Shown here: positions 32,641-42,700 of the stretch, one piece after another
Layout: each line of letters begins with the position of its first letter
Position numbering within the stretch: the stretch's first letter is position 1
Assembly: GCA_944380845.1 (NCBI GenBank)
Contig: CALWIU010000026.1
Location: forward strand, 1 to 64,000
Direction of reading: 5' to 3'
From: an uncultured Clostridia bacterium
GTDB lineage: Bacteria; Bacillota; Clostridia; Oscillospirales; Acutalibacteraceae
DNA: 64,000 nt
Notes under the pieces: generated by a model
What the model was told of the DNA's origin: nothing
The model's database searches: none
The model's input: only the letters and a program-made list of their open reading frames with translations
Position numbers and translations under genes: made by a program

Positions 32641-32699
32641 CCTCCCGTACAATGTTATTGAAGTTTAGAGCTTCCAAACTATGTACGGGAGGATTTTTT
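32641..32699 (+). promoter_or_regulatory. Leader stem that buries the ribosome binding site of the Cys-rich gene
   Basis: CCTCCCGTACA (32641-32651) is perfectly complementary to TGTACGGGAGG (32682-32692), and the latter contains the GGGAGG Shine-Dalgarno of the next gene. Six Ts follow, directly before the ATG. A second inner stem (AGTTT with AAACT) is possible. The element is thus both a terminator-like hairpin for the lipoprotein transcript and a possible translation switch. Confidence 0.7.
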
Positions 32700-33554
32700 A
32701 TGCCGGATTCCAAAAAGCCCTGCGCCGATGCGGTACGGCCAATCAAGGAAGCCGTTTGCATCGACACAAACCGCGTCTATGATTCCTGTGCCGACAAAGA
32801 CTGTCTGGCTGACCTTCGGGTCTACTTTACCGCCAACGGTCAGGATATCATTGACAATGCGACCAGTGTTCGCTGCCGTGGCTGCGAAGTGCTGAATGTA
32901 TTTACGGAAACGGAGAAAGTACCATTCAACCGGGGATATTACACCGTTGATCTGACCTTCTTCTTTCTGGTCAGTCTGGATGCGTTTACCGCACCGACTG
33001 CAACCCCTTGCACCGTAAACGGGTTATGCGTTTTTTCAAAAAAATGTATCCTGTACGGCAGCGAAGGCAAGGTCAAGATTTTCTCTTCTGAATACGCTCA
33101 GGATGGGGACGATCAGCAGCTTCCGATGCGCACCACCAACCCAAGAGCAAAAATTCAGGTTGCCGACCCAATCTGTCTGGATGTACGGATCTGCCGTCCA
33201 TGCGACTGCTGTGACAATATTGCCGACTGTACCAATGGCATTCCCGGCTGTATCCGCCGCTGCTTTGACGGACCGTTCAACTATCCGAGCCAGGAAAAAG
33301 CAGTCAAGGTTACGCTGGGTCTGTTTACCATTGTGCAGTTGGAGCGCGATGTTCAGATCCTGATTCCCGCCTATGATTTCTGCATTCCGAATAAGGAATG
33401 CGCCTGCGAGACAGAAGATCCCTGCGACTCCTTCCGCAAGATCCGCTTCCCTGTTGATGAATTTTTCCCACCGAACCGCCAAAGCATCCACTGTGACAAC
33501 TGTGACGACCCCATCGTCCCATCGGGCGGCAGATGCTCCTGCGCAGGCGGCTGA
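32700..33554 (+). CDS. Cys-rich conserved clostridial protein, possible spore-coat component
   Basis: 284 residues with no signal peptide and about 28 cysteines, many in pairs or clusters (DSCADKDC, RCRGC, CRPCDCCDN, CACETEDPCD, CDNCDDP...CSCAGG). Between them are regular beta-rich stretches (LADLRVYFTANGQDI and VKVTLGLFTIVQLERDVQI). The look resembles clostridial proteins of unknown function that are often suspected to be spore-coat or exosporium components; that is inference only. ATG at 32700 is set by GGGAGG; an in-frame ATG at 32652 lies in the leader loop without a site. Confidence 0.75.
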   Translation: MPDSKKPCADAVRPIKEAVCIDTNRVYDSCADKDCLADLRVYFTANGQDIIDNATSVRCRGCEVLNVFTETEKVPFNRGYYTVDLTFFFLVSLDAFTAPTATPCTVNGLCVFSKKCILYGSEGKVKIFSSEYAQDGDDQQLPMRTTNPRAKIQVADPICLDVRICRPCDCCDNIADCTNGIPGCIRRCFDGPFNYPSQEKAVKVTLGLFTIVQLERDVQILIPAYDFCIPNKECACETEDPCDSFRKIRFPVDEFFPPNRQSIHCDNCDDPIVPSGGRCSCAGG

Positions 33555-33589
33555 TGCTTTAACAGGCAGCAAAATGAAAAAATAAAACA

Positions 33590-33630
33590 GCGCCGCAGAC
33601 AATGTACATTGTCTGCGGCGCATTCTTTTT
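33590..33630. terminator. Bidirectional terminator between the Cys-rich gene and ruvX
   Basis: A perfect 32-base palindrome (GCGCCGCAGACAATGT and its complement) is followed by ATTCTTTTT; the minus side also carries a T-rich tail. Confidence 0.92.
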
Positions 33631-34042
33631 ATCGACGCCGGGAATCAATATAATCCTGCAAGATCATAACCGCACTGACGGCATCCACCGTCTGTTTGCG
33701 CTTTTTTCCGAATACGCCGGAATCGCTAAGCGCGCGATAGGCGCTGACTGTGGTCAATCGCTCATCCCGCAAAACCACGGGAAGGGCGCAAACCTGTTCC
33801 AGCAAGCCGGCAAAAGCGCGACAGGCATCTGCGCGGAAACCTTCGGAACCATCCATGTTTTTCGGAAGTCCCAACACAATCTGTTCGGCTTTTTTTTCCT
33901 GACAGATCGAATGAATCTTTTGTGCGAGGGAATCGGCGTTCTTTTCCGTAATGACCGTCATCGGCGATGCCAACACCTCGTTGGCGTCACAAACAGCAAT
34001 CCCCGTGCGTACATCCCCATAGTCCACAGCGAGTATCACCAT
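33629..34042 (-). CDS. ruvX: Putative pre-16S rRNA nuclease / Holliday junction resolvase-like YqgF
   Basis: 137 residues with the YqgF RNase H-like fold: AVDYGDVRTGIAVCD at the N-terminus holds the first catalytic Asp, GLPKNMDGSEGF is the second block, and RDERLTTVSA plus DAVSAVMILQDYID complete the site. The family is thought to mature the 16S rRNA 5' end. The start shares one base with the PBP1A stop (TGATG), so the two are translationally coupled. Confidence 0.93.
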   Translation of the reverse strand: MVILAVDYGDVRTGIAVCDANEVLASPMTVITEKNADSLAQKIHSICQEKKAEQIVLGLPKNMDGSEGFRADACRAFAGLLEQVCALPVVLRDERLTTVSAYRALSDSGVFGKKRKQTVDAVSAVMILQDYIDSRRR

Positions 34043-36735
34043 CAGCGATCATCCTCCGGCTCGGGCGGAGCAGCGGTGGGCGGTGGCGGCTCGGTGGGCG
34101 GGTTGGTTGGATCGGCTGCCGGAGAATCGCCGGAATCCTGCTGATCCCCGCCTTCGGTGACCTGCGCCGCTGTTGTATCCTGTGCGGGACGCTTTGTCGT
34201 TTCGGCCGCATTTTGCGTAGTTTCCTGAACCGACTCCTCTTCCTCGCCATAGGATCCGCAGTTTGTGCAGTATCCGGGGATATTATCTTCCTTATACCAG
34301 CCGACGCCGGTGGAAGCGCAGGTCGAAGAAGCCAAAAGGCCGGAACCTCTGCAATATGTGCGCCGTACTACAGAATCGCTTTGCTCGAATTCTTTTTCTT
34401 CCAACCCCTCATGAATGCGGTCAAACACTTCTTTAAAAACGCGGCCGGAGGGGGAATTACCCGCGATATTGCGCAAAGGACGGTTGCTGTCGGGGTATCC
34501 GAACCAAACCGACGCGACATAGTAAGGCGTACCGCCGCAGAACCAACTGTCGTTATTGTCCGTCGTTGTACCGGTTTTTGCGAAGGTAACCTGACCATCC
34601 ACACCGAAGCGGCGGCCGGTACCGTCAGAAGCGGTAACAACTGTCTGCAAAAGCTCATTCATGACATCCGCAGCACCGGGATCAATCGCCTGTTCATAAG
34701 CGTCACGATCCGGTTCCAGGATCACTTCCCCTTCGGAATTGCGGACTTCATAATAGGAATACGGTTCATAATACTTGCCGCTGTTGCCGAAGGTCGCATA
34801 AGCTGCCGCCATTTCCAGCGTGGTGGTACCGTAGGTCATACTGCCGGTAGCAAGCGGCGCATAGGCGGCATCCGATTCGTTCACATGCCCCAAATGGAAC
34901 ACATCGGTCATATACTCGATCGAAGTATCGATGCCTAATTTTTCCAGAACCTGAGCGGCAACGGTATTCAAAGAAGGCGCGATGGCCTGTTGAATCGTGC
35001 GGTAGGAGTTGGGTGATCCCGGATCACCACCATAGTTATACGGCCAGATTTTTCCATCTACCCGCATAATGCCGTAGTTTTGCACCTTGGTTGAATAGGT
35101 AATCAGGTTTTCATTGATAGCCGGCGCATAAACAGAAAGCGGTTTGATAGAGGAACCGGGCTGACGCGGGGAATCCGCAGCCATGTTCAGGCAGCGGTTG
35201 CCGGGTTTGGGTCCCGCCTGACCGACAATGGCCACGACCCTGCCGCTGTAATCCATAATCGTCATGGCGGACTGTATATCCTCATCATCGGGGAAGCTGA
35301 TTCGGTTATAATAAACCTCTTCCAACTGCTCCTGCACATCCAGATCCACGGCTGTATAAATGGACAGACCACCGTAATAAATCTGACGCTCAGCGACGGC
35401 ATAGGTATAGTCGTATTTATTCATCAGATCCTCAATGACCATGTCAATGACCAGATCCGTATAATAGCTCTGATACTCGTTCGGCTCTTCCTCTGTCTGC
35501 TGATCCTCATCGTCACGGTCGATGGTCACCTTGTTTTCACCGACATTGAAAACCAACTCATAATCTTTGGCTTCGAGCATCTCTTCTTCGGTAATCAGAC
35601 CCTGCTCATACATCATATCCAGGCACATACGCTGGCGCTCACGGTTTTTTTCAAAATTGATGATCGGATTATATTTGCGCGGCGCCTGTGTAATGGCGGC
35701 AATGCAGGCGCACTCTGCAAGATTCAGATCCTGAACCTCTTTGCCGAAATAATATTCGGACGCGGTTTCCACGCCATAGCATCCGGCATCCAGATACAGC
35801 GTATTCAAATAGGCTTCCAGAATCTGGTTTTTGCTGTAATGCCGTTCCAGATTCAGAGCCTGAATGATTTCATTAAACTTGCGGCTGAAGGTTCTGCCGT
35901 TTTCACCGGTCAGGTTTTTAATCAACTGCTGCGTAATGGTTGATCCGCCCTGGGAAAAATGATATTCCACAATAACGCCGATGGTACGGATCCAGTCCAC
36001 GCCGTGATGCTTGCGAAAGCGCTTGTCCTCCAAGGCAATATACGCGTTCTGCAAATTTTCAGGTATGGTATCAAGATCCACCCAGATACGGTTTTCCTGC
36101 CCGTGCAGCCTTGTCAGCTCGGTTAAATTCCCGCCGCTGTCGTAGGCATAAACGATGGAAGTTTTGCTCTGATTGGCAGTCTGGGCGTCCAGGTCGATGA
36201 TAACATCGCCGTAAACATTTTTCCCCATATAAATAAAAGTATAGCCGCCGATGATTCCGACTGTCAAAACAGCAATACAGCAAAGCGCGGAAAACACCAT
36301 CAGGAACCGGCGGGTACGCTTTGAGAGGGGTTTTCTTTTTTTGCGTTCTTTTTTCGGACGCGCCTGATATCGCCGGCGAATGTCATCAAAAGTCTGACGG
36401 AACTGCCCGCCGTGCGCAGAAGAAGCATTGTGCGCATCCTGCTGCGAAAAAGTGCCCCGCGCGGGATCCGCAGATCTGACAGGAGAATGATTTTGCCGGT
36501 TTGCCTGATCTGCCGAATGACCGCCGGCAGGCGGCGCACCATCCATATTTTGTCTGACCGGACGCTGCGGTGTACGCGACGAACGCAGCGGCGCTTTTCG
36601 GTGCGCTGTGCTTCTTGCCTGCGGGGGCTGCGGGCGTACCGGTTTCGCAGTCGTTTCCGGATTTTTTGCCAGCTCATCTAAGAACTGATCGATCTGCCGG
36701 TCCTGCTCTGATTTATTGTTCTCGTTTCGATCCAT
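34042..36735 (-). CDS. Bifunctional penicillin-binding protein 1A
   Basis: An 897-residue class A PBP. Cytoplasmic Arg/Gln/Pro-rich N-terminus (about 1-145), one TM (about 150-175), glycosyltransferase domain with EDKRFRKHHGVDW and GGSTITQQLIKN, then transpeptidase with SSIK (SxxK), SLN (SxN) and KTGTT. After the transpeptidase comes a Thr/Glu/Pro-rich tail (TTQNAAETTKRPAQDTT, then PTNPPTEPPPPT). It polymerises and crosslinks peptidoglycan outside the membrane. A Cys pair near 820 (YCRGSGLLASSTC) and CTNC may form disulfides or bind metal. ATG at 36735 is preceded by AGGAAGG. Confidence 0.94.
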   Translation of the reverse strand: MDRNENNKSEQDRQIDQFLDELAKNPETTAKPVRPQPPQARSTAHRKAPLRSSRTPQRPVRQNMDGAPPAGGHSADQANRQNHSPVRSADPARGTFSQQDAHNASSAHGGQFRQTFDDIRRRYQARPKKERKKRKPLSKRTRRFLMVFSALCCIAVLTVGIIGGYTFIYMGKNVYGDVIIDLDAQTANQSKTSIVYAYDSGGNLTELTRLHGQENRIWVDLDTIPENLQNAYIALEDKRFRKHHGVDWIRTIGVIVEYHFSQGGSTITQQLIKNLTGENGRTFSRKFNEIIQALNLERHYSKNQILEAYLNTLYLDAGCYGVETASEYYFGKEVQDLNLAECACIAAITQAPRKYNPIINFEKNRERQRMCLDMMYEQGLITEEEMLEAKDYELVFNVGENKVTIDRDDEDQQTEEEPNEYQSYYTDLVIDMVIEDLMNKYDYTYAVAERQIYYGGLSIYTAVDLDVQEQLEEVYYNRISFPDDEDIQSAMTIMDYSGRVVAIVGQAGPKPGNRCLNMAADSPRQPGSSIKPLSVYAPAINENLITYSTKVQNYGIMRVDGKIWPYNYGGDPGSPNSYRTIQQAIAPSLNTVAAQVLEKLGIDTSIEYMTDVFHLGHVNESDAAYAPLATGSMTYGTTTLEMAAAYATFGNSGKYYEPYSYYEVRNSEGEVILEPDRDAYEQAIDPGAADVMNELLQTVVTASDGTGRRFGVDGQVTFAKTGTTTDNNDSWFCGGTPYYVASVWFGYPDSNRPLRNIAGNSPSGRVFKEVFDRIHEGLEEKEFEQSDSVVRRTYCRGSGLLASSTCASTGVGWYKEDNIPGYCTNCGSYGEEEESVQETTQNAAETTKRPAQDTTAAQVTEGGDQQDSGDSPAADPTNPPTEPPPPTAAPPEPEDDR

Positions 36736-36761
36736 ATACTCTTTCCTTCCTGTCAAAGGAA

Positions 36762-37538
36762 TCAATCAATTGCTGCCGCTGTTTCCAGCATTTTACGGTA
36801 GCTATACGCACAGGAAGCAAGTGCATTGTCGCTCCAGTCGCTGTCCTGCTCATAGACGGCATAGGGAATTCCGCAGTCGCTGCAAGTCTGATAGACGGCG
36901 GGAAAATCCATTAACCCTTTGCCGAATTCAATAAAGCGGCGCTTCTCTCCCTCAAAACAATAATCCTTCATATGAACGACCTTGATCCTTGCCTGATTGT
37001 CACGAAGGAACGCGCAGGGATCAACGCCGGCAATTTGCAGCCACGCCACATCCGGGATCAAGCCGAAAAGGGAGGGATCCGTATTTTCCAGCAGAATCTG
37101 CATGGTGGTTCTGCCGTCAGCAAGGGGGCGAAATTCAAAATCATGATTATGATACGCCAGATGGCACCCTTTTTTTGCCATTTTCTCGCCGATTTCACCG
37201 GCAAGGCGTGCAAAAGCAAGCACTTTTTCGGGGTCGTCGCGATACTCACCCGGCATGGAGCCAATACCGATGGTGTCGCACCCGATCATTCGGTGCTCTT
37301 CAATCAGAGCGTCCAAATCATTTACCATGCGGTCAAAGGGTTTATGGGTCACACACACATCAAAGCCAAATTGCTCGACCAGCTCTTTTACCTTTTCGGG
37401 CGCAATGTCGCCGATACCGGAAATCTGCACCACATCACAGCCGAAATTTTTGATATACGCAAAGGTTTTTTCGGTATCCTCTGCGGTTTGGATGAGCTGT
37501 CGAACGGTATACAATTGAATACCTTGCTTCATTTTCAT
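36762..37538 (-). CDS. Sugar phosphate isomerase/epimerase (TIM barrel)
   Basis: A 258-residue AP-endonuclease-2-like TIM barrel: QLYTVRQL at the start, YHNHDFEF (metal ligands, about 148-155), the Asp in DVAWLQIAG, and HMKDY near 195. Family members isomerise or epimerise keto-sugars or inositols; the substrate is not determined. GGAGG lies eight bases upstream. It lies 26 bp before PBP1A and 115 bp after nagA; the intergenic bases at 37539-37652 hold no obvious terminator. Confidence 0.85.
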   Translation of the reverse strand: MKMKQGIQLYTVRQLIQTAEDTEKTFAYIKNFGCDVVQISGIGDIAPEKVKELVEQFGFDVCVTHKPFDRMVNDLDALIEEHRMIGCDTIGIGSMPGEYRDDPEKVLAFARLAGEIGEKMAKKGCHLAYHNHDFEFRPLADGRTTMQILLENTDPSLFGLIPDVAWLQIAGVDPCAFLRDNQARIKVVHMKDYCFEGEKRRFIEFGKGLMDFPAVYQTCSDCGIPYAVYEQDSDWSDNALASCAYSYRKMLETAAAID

Positions 37539-37652
37539 GACATACGCCTCCGTTGCATCAATCAGTATAGCACATTTTTTCCTGATTTAGCAAGCTTTTG
37601 TTGATGAAAAAAAGATTACAGGATGATTAAAAATTGCAACAAAAAATGTCAC

Positions 37653-38807
37653 TTACCGACAAATACCATCTGTATAAACCGCTTTCACGCAAAGCTCGTC
37701 ATCAAGCAGCACAAAATCTGCGTCATAGCCTTTTGCGATCTTGCCCTTCCGGTCGCCGAACCCGACAACCCGCGCGGGGGTGGTGGAACACATCCGTACC
37801 GCTTCAACCAGCGGAACCCCGACAACCGCAACCAGGTTGCGGCAAATTGCCGACATGGTTGTGACAGAACCGGCAAGGCAGGAACGGTCAGCCAGCTTCA
37901 TTACGCCGTCTTCATACACGACGGAAAGTCCATTCTGCTGACGATAGACTTCCCCCTCCTGCATTTCCAATGCAGCAAATTCCAATCCGTCGCTGACGCC
38001 GTATGCCAGATCGGCGCCCTTGCATTTGTAAATGATGCGAAGCAGCTCAACCGGCAAATGACGAAGGTCGCCAATGAACTGTGTGGTGTATCCATCCAGA
38101 GACAACCCGCCTTCCACCACGCCGCCAACGCGGAAATTATTGATCTTTGTGCAGGAAGAACAGGCGGAATAAATATGCGTAACATCCGAATACCCGTTTT
38201 CCAGCGCTTTGACCATCACATCATATGTTGCGGCAGAATGTGCGACGGAAGCAACGATCCCGCGTCTGGTAATCTCTCTGCCCAGCGCCACGCCGCCTTC
38301 GATTTCCGGTGCAGCTCCCATCAAACGGATGTTTCGGGAATGATCCAGAAGCACCGCCGGATCTTTTTTTGCCGGCGTTAAAATATCATCCGGCGACTGC
38401 GCGCCTTTGAATTGCAGAGAGATATACGGTCCCTCCAAATGGATGCCGAGAATGTGCGCCTCTTTGCTCTTTTCCATCGCCGCGTCGATTGCATCCATTG
38501 CACCGTGCAGGTTCTCGATCGTTGACGCCAGCGTCGTCGGAACAATGGAAGTTGTTCCATGCGCCAGATGCGCCTTAGCCATTTTCACAATATCATCCGG
38601 ATCATGGCTCATGGCGGAATATCCGCCGCCGCCATGGACATGAACATCGACAAACCCCGGAGTCAGATACGCTCCGCAGCAGTCGATCACGGGGATGCCC
38701 TCGTCTGCCCGTTCTGCGACATCAACAATTTTACCGTTATCAACCAAAACCACACCGTTTCGGATTTTATCTGATAAAACAACTTTGGCATTGATAAACG
38801 CCTGCAT
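37653..38807 (-). CDS. nagA: N-acetylglucosamine-6-phosphate deacetylase
   Basis: A 384-residue amidohydrolase: TPGFVDVHVHGGGG (metal-binding HxH), GTTSIVPTT, HLEGPYIS, and the catalytic Asp in VSDGLEF. Residues at SACSSCT replace the more usual LFNAM-type segment, so some divergence exists. It removes acetate from GlcNAc-6-P, feeding amino-sugar catabolism and peptidoglycan precursors. AAAGGAG lies eight bases before the chosen ATG. Third gene of an operon with the lyase-family and GH38 genes (gaps 14 and 12 bp). Confidence 0.9.
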   Translation of the reverse strand: MQAFINAKVVLSDKIRNGVVLVDNGKIVDVAERADEGIPVIDCCGAYLTPGFVDVHVHGGGGYSAMSHDPDDIVKMAKAHLAHGTTSIVPTTLASTIENLHGAMDAIDAAMEKSKEAHILGIHLEGPYISLQFKGAQSPDDILTPAKKDPAVLLDHSRNIRLMGAAPEIEGGVALGREITRRGIVASVAHSAATYDVMVKALENGYSDVTHIYSACSSCTKINNFRVGGVVEGGLSLDGYTTQFIGDLRHLPVELLRIIYKCKGADLAYGVSDGLEFAALEMQEGEVYRQQNGLSVVYEDGVMKLADRSCLAGSVTTMSAICRNLVAVVGVPLVEAVRMCSTTPARVVGFGDRKGKIAKGYDADFVLLDDELCVKAVYTDGICR

Positions 38808-38821
38808 GAAAAAAACTCCTT

Positions 38822-39760
38822 TCAAAGAATGACCGGCACCGACAGCCCGATCTGCTTTTCAAAATCACGGGTAAATTCATACATTTGCTGAATCTCCTTG
38901 CGGCGGCTGGCGGTAAGTTCCGCATCGCTGCGGCTTCTTGTGTGGGTCGTAATTGCAAGCCCGTCCAGCGACAAATAGTATTTCGCATTGACCGGATACA
39001 CCTGACACTCCGCCATCGAAGCGAAGCCGGCAAAATTTTGCAACAGCGCCGCCCGCTGCGGATCGGTCTTTCGACAGGCCAGCATCTGCACATAAATTTC
39101 CGGATGGAAATTGGCCATAACCCCCGAAAACCCCGCACAGCCCATCGCAACACTGTCCAGAACCGTCGCGCAATTCGCATTAAATATTTTGATACCGCTT
39201 CCCTTTGTCACAGCAAGACGGCGGCGAATTCGATCCAGATCACAGCAGGTGTCTTTGATAAAACAGAATCTGCCGCTCTTTGCCATTTCCGAAAGAACAC
39301 GCTCGCTCAAGAGCCGTTTATAAGGATAGGGACATTCATACACACCCAAAGGGATTTCCGGAAGCTCGCGCAAAAAATCTTCCATATGCGAAAGATACAC
39401 ATCGTCGCTTTCGTTCTCTTTTGCCAACCGATTGGATATCAGCACATAAGCGTCGATCCCTGTATCGATCAGACGCTTTGCCTGCTCGATTTGCTCTGCC
39501 GGATCATCGGCGGTGTGACCGGAAGCGACCACCGTCACATCCTTTGGCTTATGCGCCATCACAAAGCGCAAGATTTCCAGCCGTTCTTCAAAAGACAGAA
39601 AGAAGATCTCACTGGATTGGCAAATCGCAAACAGTCCGCGAACGCCCCGTTCATAATACCATGCAATCAATTGCTCCAACGCGCGGTAATCCACGCGGTT
39701 ATCTTCCGTGAAAGGGGTCAGCATGGTGGGATAGACCCCGTCCGGAATGGACATGTTCAT
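38822..39760 (-). CDS. Dihydrodipicolinate synthase / N-acetylneuraminate lyase family protein
   Basis: 312 residues, a class I aldolase TIM barrel. Schiff-base Lys is in FCFIKDT (about residue 164), Tyr in YECPYPYKR (about 139). The usual GTTGE near residue 45 reads ICQSSE, so this is not a standard DapA. Considering its place between GH38 and NagA, a sialic-acid or sugar-acid lyase role in glycan breakdown is more likely than lysine synthesis; that is inference. Confidence 0.82.
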   Translation of the reverse strand: MNMSIPDGVYPTMLTPFTEDNRVDYRALEQLIAWYYERGVRGLFAICQSSEIFFLSFEERLEILRFVMAHKPKDVTVVASGHTADDPAEQIEQAKRLIDTGIDAYVLISNRLAKENESDDVYLSHMEDFLRELPEIPLGVYECPYPYKRLLSERVLSEMAKSGRFCFIKDTCCDLDRIRRRLAVTKGSGIKIFNANCATVLDSVAMGCAGFSGVMANFHPEIYVQMLACRKTDPQRAALLQNFAGFASMAECQVYPVNAKYYLSLDGLAITTHTRSRSDAELTASRRKEIQQMYEFTRDFEKQIGLSVPVIL

Positions 39761-39772
39761 AAAAGCGCCTCC

Positions 39773-42700
39773 TTAATAACGGATCTTGATGGTTTTGATT
39801 TCAAACGGCCGGAAAGTCAGTCGATCTATTTCTTCCATACCATCCGACTGCGGTTGTTCCAGCATATCGGTAACGATTCCTTCTTTCACCAGCGGCGATA
39901 AGGTACAGGCGGTATGCGTGTATGTTCCCTCTGCTTCATACAGACGGGCAATAAAAGCATTTTCCGCATCCTCACAGGGTTTGATGGTTTCGACAAGAAT
40001 GTTGTCTGCCTCGCAAACAATCGGCGGCTGCACTTCATACCGGCCTTCGCTTATCAACAGAGGCGTATTCAGGCTGTAAGCCGGTTGAATAACAGCTTTG
40101 GCAGAAAAACCGCCGGAATGCGGCAGGAACGAATAAACGCACCGGTGCACCCCTTTGTCACCGAGGTGATCCGGTCTGACACCGCCCTTATGCAGAGACA
40201 GCGCCATACGCGAGCCGTTGAGCAGCATACCATATTTGCAGTCGTTCAGAATGGCGACGCCGAAACGGCTTTCCGAAAGATCCGTATATTTGTGGTTCAA
40301 AACCTCAAATTTCGCCTGTTCCAGGGATGTGTTGCGGGTCGTCGGGCGTTTAACATAGCCGAACTGGATTTCCTGCCGGGCGAAATCCTCTCGGATCGTC
40401 GTATCAAAACAGGCTTTGAGCAAACGGTGTTCTTCCTGCCAGTCCATTTTGGTATCGAAACGCACCTCAGGTGAATCTGCAAAAAAGATTACATCCTGCG
40501 TTAAGGTACTTTTTTCAGAAAGGCGATACGCGTTCCGTAAAATATAAGCACAGGCGCCGGAGGACACAACCTCCGAGGAAAGCAAAACGGCCTGCGGTTT
40601 CAGTTTTCCCTCTATATCGGCGTCAATATCCCAGTTGTCCCATGAACAGGGCACATCCTCCGCCATCAGGAAGGTATTGAGCGCATACCCTTCCCCGCGC
40701 AGTTCTCTGTCGGCTATGATATCCACAAACGAAGAAAACGCGCCTGATTCATCCATGGTGACCCGCGCAAAAGGCGTTGTCAGGGTGCTGCCGCTGCGAA
40801 CCGCGAAGGGCGTGCTGACAACTTCACCTTTTTCCCATTGTAGCGTCACGGAAGAAAAAGCAGGAACTGTCAAACCGCAAAGGATCAACATCGTTTCGCC
40901 GTCCAGATTGGTATAAACCTGCTGACGATATCCGCCCTGAATATGCCAGCCCTGCCGATACGGCAGAAAAACCGGATCGCTCCTGTCAAAAGAAAGGGTA
41001 TTGATCAGCGTAATGCCCTCGCCTTTTCCCGCCGACGCCTCGGCAATCAGCCTGTTCGCGTCAGAAAGCAGTTTCGTTGTCGCCGCCCGGCTTTCTTCGT
41101 GGGCACGATGAATACAGGTACCCGGAAGGATATCGTGAAACTGATTGAGCAAAAGGGTTTCGACCAGCGGATCAATCGCCTCATGCCGGGCAGGCTGTCC
41201 CGCTCGAAGCGCGTTGCTTACCGTCAGGAATTCCAGATTATGAATGGCAATTTCACTTTTGCGGTTGTTGCGTTTGATGGTATGCTGGTTGGTCAGTGTG
41301 CCGCGGTGCAGTTCCAAATACAATTCTCCGCGGTAGACATTGGGATTTTTCACCGTGCTTTCCAGCTGCTGCATAAACGCACTGGCGCTCATGTGCCGGC
41401 TTTTGCCTAGCCCTTCCAAATCGCCGCAGCGGCGCGCGCTTTCAAGCATTTCATAAGTCGGTCCGCCGCCGCCGTCACCAAAGCCATACGCCATATATTT
41501 CATATTGGTGACTTCCGGCTGTGCAATTTCTCCGAAACGCTCATACATATCCTGCACATCCGGGAACTGATGGGTGGTATTGAAATGAGTGAACACCCGA
41601 CTGCCGTCAATGCCTTCCCATATAAAAGAGTCATAGGGGAACCGGTTGGTGTCGTTCCAGCCGATTTTTGTCGTCATGAAATACGAACAGCCGCAGCCGC
41701 GCATGATCTGCGGAATTGAGGCGGAATAGCCAAAGGTGTCCGGCAGCCAAAAGACATCGGAGGTATAATCAAAATATTTTTGCGTAAAGCGCTGTCCCCA
41801 CAAAAACTGACGGATCATGGATTCGCCGGATGTGATATTGCAGTCACACTCGACCCATACGCCGCCGTTTGGCTCATAACGCCCTTCTTTTACCTTTTGC
41901 CGGATCCGTTCAAACAACCCCGGGTAATACTTCTGCATAAAATGACTATGGCAGGACGAGCTTTGCAAAAAACGGTATTCCGGATACTGATCCATCAGGT
42001 TCAGCGCATTGGAGTAGGTACGGGCGCATTTTTTGACGGTTTCCCCAACATGCCACAGCCATGCCGTATCCATATGGCTGTGTCCGGTCAAACCGGCAAA
42101 CGGCGCGCTGTCAGAACAGGCAGACGAGAGGAACTGTTTGAGCAGCGGCTGACACTCCCGCAAAGCGTCAAAAAACGCGTCACCCTCAGCGTTCTCAGCG
42201 TCATACAGGATCCGATTATGGATCTGATACAGCGCCGCAACAGCCTGACCGCGCCGGAAATCATCCTCAGGAAGAACCTGTGCGAGCTGGCGCACCGTGC
42301 GAAGATCAAAATAGAATTCCTGATACGCTTCGTTTTTTACACAGATATCCGCGCCGCCGTAAGTGTAGGTAAAATCCGTTTTGCCGGGTTTGGAAAACGG
42401 ATGATTTCCCGGATCAAAATGTCCGCAGTATAATTCCAGCGTCAGCTCGATTTCTTCCCCTGCCGCTGCGCTTTCCGCAAAGCGATCGCAATAATGATTG
42501 CCGTGCTCGGTATACTGAACCTGATGCTTGTTCGCAAAGGTGCCGAACGGCTCGCCGTTAACAAAAAGCATTCCCTCATAACAGCCGATATGCGGCATAA
42601 GAAACAGCCGTTTGCCCTGAAGAGCGTCGGTGACGCGGTAAGTTGTCCGGAACCAGCCGTACATTCCTTCTCCGCCCCATTTTTCACCCCGGGCAATCGC

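Noticed and set aside
33967..34938. A long plus-strand frame opposite PBP1A
   Set aside because: Shadow of the PBP1A transpeptidase region, whose KTGTT and neighbouring motifs are on the minus strand.
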